64,000 nucleotides of DNA from Lepidonotus clava (taxonomy: Eukaryota; Annelida; Polychaeta; Phyllodocida; Polynoidae), in NCBI GenBank assembly GCA_936440205.1, contig OW387139.1, positions 31,212,378-31,276,377 of the forward strand. The letters run 5' to 3'. Both the position numbers and the translations under genes were made by a program. Numbering within the stretch: the first letter of the stretch is position 1; each line of letters begins with the position of its first letter. Under the pieces are notes generated by a model, which saw nothing but the letters and a program-made list of their open reading frames with translations, searched no databases and was not told the origin of the DNA. Below are positions 1-12,603 of this stretch, in pieces.

Positions 1-1760
1 GTAACGGCCAGTGCTTGGGGCTTTTAACCTGTTTATCGTTTCAATGCGAACATCAAACGAGCTGCCACATGCCAAGCTCTCTATGTAAGAGGTAAGGGGC
101 CTTCGTATCTTGGTACATTAGGTGCATTCCGCAGGGCAGAAATTCAGTATCGCTTTTGATTCTTCATTTATATCAGTGATAAAATGAGGGGCCACTAAAT
201 TTTGAATTCCCCTAAATTTTCATTTCAGATTTTAGAATTAATGCTTATTTAGAGGCAAAAGACATTCCAATTATTTTATCGCTTCCTTTTTTGATATGGT
301 CTTGACTGTTACATCCTTTTGGAAGTCTGTGTGTGACGTCCCAGGGAGGAACATTTATTTTGAAATTTTGAAAATCTGCAATTTATTATACACCATAAAT
401 TTCAATAATAATTATTGTTGGCGTAAACCATTAGACTGATAATGTGAGTGTAAACATTAAAAGCTATATTTGGAATAATGCGGAAAATAAAAAACTTTTT
501 TTTTTCTATTATATTCAAAATTTTTGAAGGGAATGCACAGGGTTAAGCCCATATTCCACATACCGACTTTGATGCTGCTGATTTTGCATTTGGTCGATTT
601 TCTCTCAGAATATGACATGAAACATGACATCCTATATATCATTTGAAAGAGAATCGTAAGACTTTTCTGATGATGTACAACATGTCTATACTTGACTTTT
701 ATTTCCACTGCCGATTTTCAAAATCGGCAGCAAAATCGGTATGTGGAATACGGCCTTTATGATGGTTTGGTAAGGTTATTCGAGTGACTTCTAAAAACAG
801 TAATTATGAAACATTTTGTTTGTACTTTGTTCGAGTAAAGCAACGATACCTCTACGTTAACCTACCCTTAGATTTCAAGTATACACTCAGGAATATTCAT
901 AAGGCCCATTTGGGTGATGCACAGGGCGCTCAGGGTAGGTGATGTAACCCATTACAAACAAGCCCATTAGCAATTCGATCTATGGAGACCTGACGGACAA
1001 CCCTTTGCCATTCATGGTAAATCTATAGTATACATCCCCTAACGTAACCCCAACATAATTATATAGTGTTAGCGAATACCCAATGAATAATTACTGATCT
1101 AAATTCATCAAGGCCCCACCATCTCTGGTTAAAATGACACAACACTATGCCAACCTGAATAGAGATGACAGTGTTAAATGTTTTTGTTCGTGTAAACAGG
1201 AACTATCCCATTAAGTATCTTGCTCAGGGAGGGAAGCATGTGAGCATTTTTCCGGGCTGTGACAAGGGACACAGATGCTACCCGTTTATTACCACCGGAA
1301 GGGTACACACTGCAGTAGGCCTACATTGTAATGACAAATATATTCATAAACAGGGACAGGACCAAAGTACGGGGAGAGGGTGTTAGTGAACCGGGAAACA
1401 GGAACCGATATTTTATGGACTGTTCTATAAATAGGGATGAACATCAGGATTAATGAAACAGTCTAAAACAGCGTAAACATAATCTGAAATGAGCTTTAAA
1501 TACTACAAAACGTGACCTTCCCCATGTTTTTGAAAGGCTTAATTAAAAGTGCTGAATTGAAAAATAATCTAAAATCAGACAAAAAACCTGAAAACAACAC
1601 CCCGTTATAATTCAAACACACGCACAAGTTTGAACTTATATACTGGCCGTATTTTTGTTCAAATCCTTCATCTGCCCCTGTGCTTTGAACCCCTTAATCC
1701 TCCATGACCCTAGGACAAACTCAGTTACGGAGACCAGACAGAACTAGACATGGCGCTAAC
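1..1760. other. Intronic or flanking DNA left of the last visible USP exon
   Basis: No convincing coding exon was found here on either strand. The stretch should belong to the intron after the third visible USP exon, because that exon ends in a split codon at 1761 and no continuation is visible before the left edge. It contains one MITE (546-756). The rest is AT-rich unique-looking sequence. Confidence 0.6.
546..756. mobile_element. MITE with Harbinger-like ends and TTA target duplication
   Basis: This is a 211-bp non-autonomous DNA transposon. The left end reads AGCCCATATTCCACATACCG and the reverse complement of the right end reads AGGCCGTATTCCACATACCG, so about 21 bp of terminal inverted repeat differ at two positions. 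TTA flanks both sides (543-545 and 757-759), the 3-bp target duplication typical of the PIF/Harbinger superfamily. A secondary inverted motif built on CAAAATCGG lies inside the right end. No coding capacity is present. Confidence 0.8.
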
Positions 1761-1969
1761 CTGCGGCCCTGGCTGCCCATGCCGTGCTTGTTGAGCAGCA
1801 GGATGATGAGGTAGCGGGAGGTCAGGTACTGCGCGTTGGGCCCGGACTCCACCAGGGGCGCTGGCGTCTCGATTGCATAGATGGAGTCCGTCTCCTGGAT
1901 GTCGGTCAGCGGCTGGTTGTCGTGAAACGTCCGGTGGAAGCCCTCCGCGTCAATCTCCGTCAGAATCAA
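1761..1969 (-). CDS. USP31/USP43: USP31/USP43-like ubiquitin protease, third visible coding exon
   Basis: The exon begins after a good acceptor (pyrimidine run then CAG at 1972-1970) and ends at 1761 before a GTTAGC donor. It is 209 nt, entered in phase 0 and left after two bases of a codon. The translation starts LILTEIDAEGFHRTF and continues through QETDSIYAIETP to LNKHGMGSQGRR. From memory this matches the part of human USP31 that reads IVLTEMYYDGFHRSF, ESDCIFAFETP and CTGQQGKRFG, a segment inside the split catalytic domain. The preceding exon ends in Gln, so the junction PESQ-LILTE mirrors the human order. The remaining exons, with the second zinc-ribbon half and the catalytic His, must lie left of the window. 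Confidence 0.85.
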
Positions 1970-4900
1970 CTGGGGGAAAATAACAGACGGAACGGGTTAG
2001 GGTCACAGAGACAATTATCTTTACAATATCTAAAGTTAATGTTCAATGTTGATAAATTAAGCAAGAAACTATACACGCAAAGGCAAAGGTGTTACCTAAT
2101 CAGAAACATCTGAAGAAAAATTGGTTACATAAATACTAGAAGAGTTTTATCAAAGGTATCATAAATGAGGCGGCAACTGTTATAGCCCACAGCAAATGAC
2201 TGAATCTAATTTATTTAATATGAAAGGGCTCACTATTTTTAAGGCCTAACCGGCTAATTAACCAGGCTAATTATGGCAGCTTAATTTGGGAAACTTTGTA
2301 CATCATTCATAACCGATTTCATCTGTGATCCCGTCCGATATAGGAGCAGAACACAGTGATAATGGTATGTCCATCATAAGCTAAAGCATGCAGAAAGAAC
2401 GGTGTCCTCGAGACTTCAGACAGTAGACCAGTTTGTGCGACCAATCCTTTCAACATTGTTCTATGAAGCCCTTCTAAATCGCTCAACAGCATCAACTGAC
2501 CGTACAGGCTTGCGGCATTCAACAATTTTACACTGACTGCCCAACCACAATTCTCTACCGCTTCTCTCCGCCCATTCCACTATTATCACTAAGCTGAACC
2601 CGGCAATAACCACGCTCCACGGACCAGCCAGTGGGGGCCATCAGAGGGTATGCGGTGGGCCGTGTTAAGTCAATCACACCCTGAAAGGCTCCCACCACCG
2701 GCCAATAGTTCAAAGTCCAGTAATCAAAAGTCTCCATTAGATGACCATGGTCATAGTCCATCTGATCAGCCAAGGGTTAAATACCTACATAGTTATTAGA
2801 GGAGGGCAGCTATAATCAATTTCTATATAGAGTGGAGCCGGTTCGGAAGACATCAAGATGAATCCGTGTAACTCCGAGTATACTTTGCCTTAAACGAGAT
2901 ATTGTCGTGAGACAATGAATAGATTCGGTTGTTTGTGTCACCCCTTATCATCAACGCCAACTCCCAATTTTCCTTAGTGCACTTTATTAAGGCTTATTTT
3001 GCAAACAACCATGTTGTGCAATATGGTCTTTTCTTCACATTTGCCCTTCGCTCACTGAAACGTGATAACTATTCGCCTTCAAACCTTTGTCTCAATGTCC
3101 TCTTCCCATCTGCTATCATCTAACAGTAACATCGTATCTGTATTTTGATGTGGGAAGAAATTAAGAGATATCGGCTGTTGCCTGAAACATAACTCCCATT
3201 TCCCTAAACTACTCATACTGTAAAAGTGCCGGGACTGCCTGAAGTGTAGCAGAGTCGGGGGATAGTGGCAGATCTTTACTAGACACATCGAAGGGACCAT
3301 GACAATACAGGTGATTGTCCTATTGCCTCGTTTTCGCCGGGTGCCGTCAACTACTTGTTGACGGCCTCTTTATCTTCTCTCATCACCCTGAAACATGATA
3401 GGCGGCGTCTAATGCGACAGGTTATTATAAATTCCCACAGTTGCCTCTAAATCCCCTTCTTTAGCAAATCTTCACTCTCCAAACAGCTCGGTGTTCTATT
3501 TAAATGTATTGTGGGCTACTATTGGAGTGCTTGAAGAGTGAGCCCCCCGAATGACCTCAGGCGCAGCCTCGCTTTGATGAGGCGGAGAGTGGACGCTGCA
3601 CGCGGGCGTGCTGCCATGGAAACGGGACAACACGTCACACATAACCTAGAAAGGAGAGCTTAACATGTGAGCTCATTTCCTCGAGCTAACACAGATTGAT
3701 AATTTCAAAACAGGCTCCCCGACTGCGACACTCAAATAAACGTGCAGAGCGGAATATGCTACTTGTGGCTAGTTCCATCCAGACTGGAAGTAGCAGGTGC
3801 CCATTTACACTTGTTTACAAGAGTTTACGTGATGTAGTTGACATGAACCGTAGGACTGAGGGCCATTTATTTTGTACCTTTATCTATGCTTCCCCCTACG
3901 ATAATCCTTAGCAATAGATGAATATAGATTCTTCTCCGATCTACAGTAACAAATTTACACCAAAGTCCGATTCTGTTTCTTTTAGTAAAGAAATACATAC
4001 ACGTGGGAAAACGGTCTCTATATTGGGTACTAGTGTTACATAGTCAGGCACCTCGAACATTTACAAATAACAAACTGCCAGAAGGAGTAAATGACAATTA
4101 AATCTATTTTCTCTGAAATCATTTGAAAAGGACTTTTTATAGCATTTATGCCGATTGTATTATTTGGAGATTTACATTTACAAGGAGGCAAAATAGTATT
4201 TTTTACTAAAAGTAATTTCACTAATGGAATTATATTGAATAAAATATATCAAAATCGCAGTGTTCCAACTATTGCTTTTATCTAATGCGGCAGCCAGACA
4301 TACATCTCTCTAAAATATGCACACGGCACCTGATTTTTTATCAACCATGAAAGACTGAAAAACAAATCGGCTACATCTGGCATCCCATTTACTGATTTAC
4401 CAGGCACTTTTGGGAGACGACATTCGGCGCCGCGGCGGGAAATGGCTGGTTGACGATTTGATGGTCCTATCGTGACTGTAGTTATGTACCAGGCGAATAA
4501 AACACACGTACACAAGCAGAGAGGTCATGTTACCCACTTTTCCTTCATCTGAGTAGGGACGTGAGGTAAAAGATAGAAAGTGGTTAGAGCCGTATATCAT
4601 AGACAGGATCTCTTCTAAACAAAAGGCACTACCGGTATGCGAATGTGAGAGCCTACGAGATGTGCACGGACTTGTTTCCGTGTCCGTACACATGAGCTGC
4701 TGCTACGAGTGCGACGGGCCAGACGCTTGTTCTGTTGTATTGGTCTATCAATGATCTTTCCCTGTATGGTAGCACTGTAAAACAGCATTATCATATATCA
4801 AGGTTCCCACGATTTGTTTGAAATCAAATAAAGCATTTTTAAAACCTACGGTACTTGAGACCAAAAATCAGAAAGTCTTCTCGACGATATTAAGAAATTT

Positions 4901-4984
4901 AGTCGGAAATCCTGATACTCGACCAGAAGAAACTTTTTGTATCTGACAATGAAGTCATTTTCAAATCAGATTCATTTGTAAAAA

Positions 4985-6670
4985 CAAGAAGCAAATGACT
5001 ATCAAAGTTCCGATCGTTGGAACGATCGATGTTCGCCCTTAACATAACTAGAAATCTGAAGATTGTCGCCCCCCCCACCACCACTCCCCACTGCCGTGAT
5101 CTGTGACATCAACGAGTATAGACTTCTGTCTATACTCGTTGCATACACTGACTGCCCGCCAGCCGGCCGGCAGACTAGACCCTGACTGCCTCATCCCCCT
5201 ACCCGGCCACGCATACCGCCCCGGCCGGTCACCCCCCTCCCCCCCCCCTCACCTCTATGTCACCAACGAGTATAGACAGAAGAGAGACGTGGCTTGAGGG
5301 GCCCTTTTGGGATTAGGGCACGTCCAGCCAAATAGCGGTGCACAAAGGTCTGACTGGAACCAGTCAGGTAAATACAGGTGACCCACCTTGACCAGTGGCC
5401 ACTGGTACCTGTGATCTGTGGACTCAGGCATGGCACCAGTGACCACCACTGGTACCTGTAATTAGCACACCTGGCATTTTGGTGGCCGGCTGGGGACACT
5501 TCCAGCCGCTATTGGCGAACACTCCCTATCAACATGGGTCATTAGGACCTCTGTAAGACACAGGGGGGGGGGGGGGGGCATGGGTGGTAGAATTCAAAGA
5601 ACTGATGGTGTCCAGGGCCTCACACAGGGTTGGGTTACTATTTAATGACCCGATGAGAGGGACAGGCAGCCGTCAGTCCCTGTATATTTCTATATTTAAA
5701 ATGGTTTCTGACTTTTAATATTTGACAATTATTTGAAGATATTTCCACACTGATTACACCACAAATGAATACAGTATTAAATAACCAATGATCCAGTTAT
5801 TATTATAGTGTTGCTCTTTTGAGTGTAATCCATGCGGATCAATATTCAAAACTGACTTTCTTTTTTGACTAAGGGATTAAATGAATAAATAATAGCAGTT
5901 AGGTTACGATTTCATGTAGTCGCCAAGTACATGGCATACTATAATCATCTGAATTAGATAAAAGTCTCTCTGAATATCATATTAGGTGTATTATTCATTT
6001 TTATAAATTGTATAGGTCAGGGGTCTGAAGGGGGATCTGGAAATTGCACTCATCCAGCGAACGTAGGTTCGGGCATGAGAGAGACCCGACCCAGCAGGGT
6101 CTCTGGTAGGGCCCTGGCCCATGGTCGGGATGTGAATCAGATTAATAGCCCCTGATAAGGGGCAGCAGTCCCTCAGATGAAGGCCGGCCTGAGAGCTGTG
6201 TCTCTCTTCAGTCTATACTCGTTGGTGTATGCAAGGCCGGGTAGGGGGAGGAGGAGAGGTGGGGGGGGGGGGGGGTCATGGTTGCTTGGGCGCACGGACG
6301 GTGGTATAGGAGGGAGTCCTATTGGTCAATCAGGTTGACCAATGAGTGTACAGCTGCCCGGGACAGCTGCACTGCCCAATGGACACTACTGGGACACTAC
6401 TCCCCCACCCCCACTCCTTGAACTGAGTTCAAGGAGTGGGGGTGGGGGAGGGTGCAAGGGAGAGGCCTGCCCACTCAATTACACTTGATGCACACTAATT
6501 GTCCTGCTTACAAATGCATGCCGGTGGACAAAGGCCTGTAGCTACTTGTATGTAAGATTGTGTAACCGGGCAATCAGATCAAAGCCCAAATACCTACAAA
6601 AGACATGACTGATTGAGTGAGCCCTTCCCATAAGCTACAATACTAAAAACTATAATTAAGGGCTCACAAA
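4985..6670. repeat. Hairpin-rich repeat, long copy
   Basis: The ends of this stretch recur in inverted order at 23303-24022. It is a chain of perfect or near-perfect hairpins: 5011-5018 with 5021-5028 (CGATCGTT); 5110-5123 with 5128-5141 (14-bp arms, loop TTCT); 6321-6329 with 6335-6343; 6400-6424 with 6426-6450 (25-bp arms, single central G); and 6617-6626 with 6658-6667 (GTGAGCCCTT). The motif CCAACGAGTATAGAC occurs at about 5264 and inverted at about 6205, so the roughly 960 bp between them may be a separate insertion. G-runs lie at 5562-5578 and about 6262-6274. No protein is encoded. Confidence 0.7.
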
Positions 6671-9600
6671 AACTAAAATGTAAAAATTAAGACCTTTTAA
6701 GGCCTTAATCAAAGTTTAAACACCTCTAAATTTCCTGAACCTCTAAATTTCCTGAACCAAGTCAACAAATGACATTACCTCCATATTGCAGTGTGATTTC
6801 TATGACTCATATAATTTAGTTCTAGATATTTATTAAGACGGTAGTGATTCAAATTAGGTGTTATCCTAGATGGAATATCCATCCCCTACTCTGGTGCGGG
6901 GATGGAGTGCACTCTATAGACAAAACTGGAAAAAAACATTGAATTCTGGGAAGGTGAGGACCCTTTCTGTCATAGAGGAAGCCATGTTGGAACTAGCCCA
7001 AGTCAGTCCACTTCATGAGTTCAGACACTGAATTTGGGGTAAACAGCATGCTGTTCACCACAAAAACAGGTGTGCACGGTATGAAAAACAGTTCTTAATA
7101 TACAGGTGGGTGTCATTTATGTGTGCATTTTGTATTTGTTGTGCCCCAGAACTTGAGTTCAGTTTACTCCAGTTTTGAATGGGCAGTTGTTGTCAGCCCC
7201 ACTACAGAGAGGGAGGGGGTGGGGCAAGAGTGGGGCTGACCGCGTTGGTTAGTGTTATCCGTACAGCTGCATGCCTACATATATGGTGCGACGAGTGTGA
7301 AGTATTATTTCTGCGCTGTAAAACGTCTGAAAGGTCCGTGTGCAGCTTTCAAATTCAATGCACGAAAACAAGCTTGAATGAAAAACTACACATTTCAGTA
7401 TCACATTGTTAGCATTTGCATCTGACATTTAACAACTGCATCTTTCGTTATAACATATAGTTCATTTGCAACATAAATCCTCTAGACACGTGAAGTCGCA
7501 GACCAGGGCTCTTGGTGAGTATAGTTCGGCTCGGGACGGCTCGGTTGACCGTTAAAAAAAAGTGCCGCCAGCCCAGTGACAACATCGAGGCCAATCGATA
7601 ATCATCCTAGGGAGTGAAAAGAACGTATTTTCTCTGCCAACAAACATGGAGGCGTACGTTTACATACAGGTCTGGGATCCGTGGAACGAACTGCCCTCAA
7701 ATTAAGAGGCGTTAAGAGTGTGTCGGGGAGAGGGGTGGAGGAGGGGGTTAAATCATCTTTACATGTTATATTGTATGTTACATCTATATCTGAAAATATT
7801 TTTGTGATGGCCGCAGTTTTTCATAACTTAAAATGCACTTTAACAGATTTAAGAAAATTGTACTTATACTTAAATCACAAACAATCCACCTCTGTTGGCG
7901 CAGAAGTGATCTGCATTCACACAATAAACGAGAAAATCATAAATCCATCCATACTTTGTGTCAGTAATCATATAACAAGTGCGTACTCATCCCTACACTG
8001 CCGTCAATTCGATGGCCCACTTCCGCCACTATACACAATTGTGTTTGGGAAGAATGCACAAAGTAAGGATAAGCATGCTTAATTCTCGGCACTTACGGGG
8101 CACAGCCTTAGAGCTAGCTGATACACTATTCTACTAACTGGATACAGGCTATGAAAGCAGGTCAGATAGGTACTTAAAAACGCTCTGTGTTTTGTAGGCA
8201 AACGCCAGTTTCAGGAAATCGAACAAGAAAAGCTAAATTCATTATGTTCTTATAACACAAATCGGTACATATCAATGATGTTGTTTAAAAGGCAGATTCT
8301 ATTTCCTGGGAAGAATGTACCGCTGATGATAACATCACTGTACATCGTCGGTACTAACGGTTCTCAGTGAAACTCAATTCGTCGACCTTTGATAGTGTTT
8401 ACACACATACACCTTTACAAAAAACGATCTAACCACACACATTTCTATGGCAGACTTTGCACGATGATCATACTCTCTGGAAGACTAATAAAACACAAGC
8501 TTCGCATAGTAGGATTTTTTTTTCGTTTTGCGATAAAAGTCAGATTATCATAGACCTGCAAAGGACATTGCGACACAAACATTACTTAAAATTGGCGCAT
8601 CCTGGTTTTATTTTAGTCTTTGTCAGATGTCAACTAACCGCAGTGTGGTTAAGGCGAAGAGGAAGTGGTCAGAAAGCGAACACTGAACGTCAATTAAAAC
8701 AGCACTCAATCTGAATGGTACCAAATTGATCGTGAGAATATTCCTGCTTCATGAGACGTGTGCAAATAGAAATTGTGAAATGAAAACTATTGGGAAAAAA
8801 GGAAATATCAAAATAAAAACCTAAAAGTTCAGTTGACATTTTCGATATTAATCGATTTTTTTTCAGGAAATACGTTATATGGCAGTGGCTGCGATAGAGT
8901 TAGAAATAGGTTAACCTAAAGTCCTACCAATTTACAGTGGCGCACTATTATTTCTTTTTTAAATTATTCAAGTTACAAATTTGAACAACTGTTTCGATTA
9001 TCCCAGCGTGAACTATCTGACTTGAACTGCAGCAAATGGTTGCTTGTGGCCTATGAAAAACACAATCCTATCATCATTCCTAATTGTTCTGAATGGAGGT
9101 AACAGCTTTTTAATAAGAATTGTATTATTTTCAATGGATCCTATAATTCGATGTTCAAATAGCAATAGTTCTGGTCTAGATTAAATTTACGAAGAATTCT
9201 GTAAGTTTCTGAAAAGCCGGATTCCGTCTCTGTCTTCTGGGAAGCGGTGAAATGCAAAAACTCTTTAATGTAAATTTTCAATTTAATAATGCCACATGAA
9301 CATTTCATTTCTTTCTATTGATATATAATATATCAAACTCTCTTGTATGAGTAAGGCCTACAGGATAATATATACTTGGAAAGTATTTAAAGAACTGCGG
9401 TTAGGGCATTAACGCAAAAACACTCTATCCAGTTCACTGTGCGAGCAAAAACGACAGACCTGTTGAAAAGTGTCACAGGGACCTAGAGTATTTCCTTCAC
9501 TTTGCTTCGGGCATATCAAAACGTACGGGGTAGTCAGAAACGGCTCACACATAGTCACGAGCCTACGGGTTTTCTTATTAGCACGTTTGACAGCGTTATC

Positions 9601-10114
9601 CTAAGTAACATTTTACATGTCAGGTTCAATTCCCAGAAGGCGTTAAGCAAAAGATGAGCGTGGCAAGACTTTAGGCATAAAAGTAAACACTGGTTATTAT
9701 TCGCTGTCCAGTAGGCTGAATAGTCTGCCACACGTATTCATTCTAAATATAGAAACTGCTAAAGTAGTTTAACGACACAAGGATACAAGCTCGAGTATCT
9801 TGTTCACGTAATGGATGATTACCGAATGCTAACATGATCTCATTTGCCATATGGATTGCACGTACTCTTAAAACGCATTACGATCCAGGCGCGTGTCGCC
9901 CAGATTAGCATACATTAACATTAAACATAGAAACAAATATCAAGAAATTGAATGCCGTTAACTGGCAACTATGCAAAAAGTTTGGTATGGCTTTTACACC
10001 AGAAGAGGTGGTCTGGATCCGAGAGTGGAGCAAAATTGTTTAACACATCGTGAATGGCTCGAACGTTAGATTTGTAAAATTATACTAGATTAACTATGGT
10101 GTAAGTTGACGTAT

Positions 10115-10421
10115 AGCCCTAATTACACTATGCGTCGGGTGTCTGGTCGCGTTGGATCGCGTTGCCCAACGCGTCTGGCTTTCGTAGGGGGTGAATTGAT
10201 TCTATATCACACTATGCGTTGGGTCCCAACGCGACCCAATGCGACCCACGTGAAGGATATTATACTATGCGTTTTTGGGTCTACTTCCCAACGCAAACTG
10301 ATTTTTATATATTACACTAGGCGTTGGCTGTTCAGATTCACCTTTGCTATTCGCGTTGGCGTTTGAACGCGTTTGATACGTCCCAAACGCGTTTCAAAAA
10401 ACGCATAGTATAATACGGCCT
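10115..10421. mobile_element. MITE with GCGTTGGG-rich interior
   Basis: This is a 307-bp element. The left end is AGCCCTAATTACACTATGCG; the right end in reverse complement is AGGCCGTATTATACTATGCG. TAT flanks both sides (10112-10114 and 10422-10424). The interior repeats ACTATGCGTTGGG and its complement several times, so the whole folds on itself. The first ten bases of the right end (AGGCCGTATT) are shared with the MITE at 546-756, pointing to one transposase family moving both. Confidence 0.75.
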
Positions 10422-12270
10422 TATGTTTAATGGCGCGCCTCAAGACGAAATTTACAAAAGCATAATATTTGCGTAAATGTGTTTTCAGATATCATGGATA
10501 TTTGAAGTAAATGCGGATTATCAAAATTTAATTTCTAATAGAAAGCAATTTAGACAAAATTTACATACGTAACACGTATATTATCAGTATTTAGGCAACT
10601 ATTCATTACAATGACTGTATCTTAGGATTTGAACCGTAAAGTCATCTCTTTATGTGTTCCAATTTTGAATCTAGCGTGCACAGTATGTTTCATAATGAAC
10701 TTATTACTTTTTCGTACGTGCTTACCATAATTATGAATATAGTTTGCGGGAACATTTGAAACACAGGATTACAGATTTAGGGAAGACTCTAGGAGCTGTC
10801 GATCGATTTCGGTCAAGCTAAATATGAGAGGTTTGTTAAACGCGTGCATTAATTGTCTATCGTGATGTGGATTTGACAAGATTAGGGCTGGCTCCTGTTG
10901 AGTACAGTGGTTGTTAATCCGTCAGACTAGGCGGGCGGTATTGGGGGTGTGGTCAGGGGTGTGGTCGTCTCCCCAATCACTCAGCGTGGGCCCTGCAGTA
11001 TGTGACGGCCGGCCCTATACTGTCAATAAAACAATAGCCGATTCACATAGCGAGCTCGTGGCGCCCTTTGCGATGAAAGGCCCAGGCCCAGGGGGTAGGA
11101 TTCCGCACTGTCCATAAACCACTTAAGGCCCCAATATATATATCCCCCAGCCAGGACCCTGGTTTGAGCCGCACCGGAATACTTCGGTTTATGTGTAGGC
11201 TATTTTCTGCACACTTCCACGTACTGTGGCATCGGCAAGAATAGATGCCTGACGTACTTTGTCTTCACATTGTCTTCACACTTTGTAGGATTTATAAATA
11301 GTTTTTCCAAATTATTTCAGGATATTTCTTAAATATTCACATTTCTACCGAAAACTTCAATTTCTTTTATTCAAAAGGCAATAACGTAGAACCCACAAGG
11401 GATTAGATGACGGCTCGTACCTCAGCCGTTCTGTCAACTGCATCCGACATAGAGAACGATTCGGCCCGTCACAACCAATTTGCCCCACCCGTACACGATG
11501 CCTTATTGATAAGGAGTCGCAGCCTTGTCCACAAAGACATAGTGGTGAGCGATAAATCTTTAACCCCCTCCCACCTTACTTCCCCAACAAACTCTCTGGC
11601 TATCTACGAGCATGAACACGCTATGTGGGCATTATCTAACTCAGTCTTATGTGCACTATCGCTTTTTTCCCACTATGGCACCACGTTTTGAAACATATCT
11701 AAAACATACATACAGTAAACTACACTATGATAAAGCATGGGCAATATTCAGACATTGTTACACACTGACTTAGAATATTGGTTGAATGAGGACGGCTGTC
11801 AATACTTTTTAAGTAGACATTTCGTAATTTCTTTAAAACCACCATAATTTGGGAAACGGCATTCTGCCGAGAGATACATGTATTAGTTTATGATAATCTA
11901 AGTACCCTTGGCATTTTTCGAAAACATCATAAATTGGATTAGCTTTGTTGATTACAATCATACTTTAACACCAGGGAATGTACAACTTCCCAGTAATGTA
12001 TGTACATGCAATCATGGTACTTTTTAAGTACGGTACACCCATGATGCACTACGTGCTATGAAATATTGCCAGTGCGTGGATTTTAATATTTCTACTTTCC
12101 CTTTATTCAAGTCAACTTCTACATTTAACCCATTTCTGAATTCGTTTTATTCCTTGCCTATAGTACAGATTCCCTATATAAGCACATTATAAGACATGTG
12201 TAATCCATCAGGATCTCAGCAACCCCGCCCCTATGTTCTCCCCCCGATGGGTCTAGTTGGAGCTGCTCAC

Positions 12271-12603
12271 CTGTGACTCGGGGATCTTGGTGTCCGAGGC
12301 GAGCGTCTGCCGCAGCTCGCGGGCAGTGTCGCACTGGTTGAGCAGCAGGCCGATGCGCACCTGTTTGGGCTGGGCGTCCAGGTAGACGACCGTCACGTAC
12401 ACGGGCCGCTGCGTCTTCTGAGGGATGGGCAGCGACACGGACAGGAACGGGTCGAAGGTGTTACTCTGCCGCCGACAGTTGGGGCAGGTGAGGGAGGAGC
12501 GGTACAGCGCCTGGAAGAGGTCGTACACGAAGCTGTTGTTGCACCGCATGTGGTTGGCCAGCGCCTCGGCCGCCACCTGCTCGTCCGACCGGCCATAGCT
12601 GCT
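12271..12603 (-). CDS. USP31/USP43: USP31/USP43-like ubiquitin protease, second coding exon
   Basis: This 333-nt exon (111 codons, phase 0 at both ends) is bounded by a CCTTTTCAG acceptor and a GTGAGC donor. The translation runs SSYGRSDEQVAAEALANHMR, then FVYDLFQALYRSSLTCPNC and SNTFDPFLSVSLPIP to TKIPESQ. The blocks YRSSLTCP.C..QSNTFDPFL and SLPIP are hallmarks of USP31 and USP43. CPNC (about residues 321-324 of the protein) is the first half of the zinc ribbon in the USP fingers subdomain. The exon is markedly GC-richer than the introns around it, as expected for a conserved exon. The assignment to the USP31/43 group is firm; which of the two it is nearer to is not decided here. Confidence 0.92.

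Larger units (their letters stand above)
1970..12270 (-). other. Large USP intron (10.3 kb) with repeats
   Basis: This is the intron between the second and third visible USP exons. Reading frames inside it are short and without recognisable similarity. It contains the hairpin-rich repeat at 4985-6670, a 20-bp direct duplication of a TCTAAATTTCCTGAACC motif near 6725-6765, and a MITE at 10115-10421. Between about 6.7 and 10.1 kb and between 10.5 and 12.2 kb I see nothing but AT-rich sequence. Confidence 0.75.

Noticed and set aside
7681-8082. A 133-codon plus-strand frame in the USP intron
   Set aside because: No motif, no splice context, and a composition like the surrounding AT-rich DNA.
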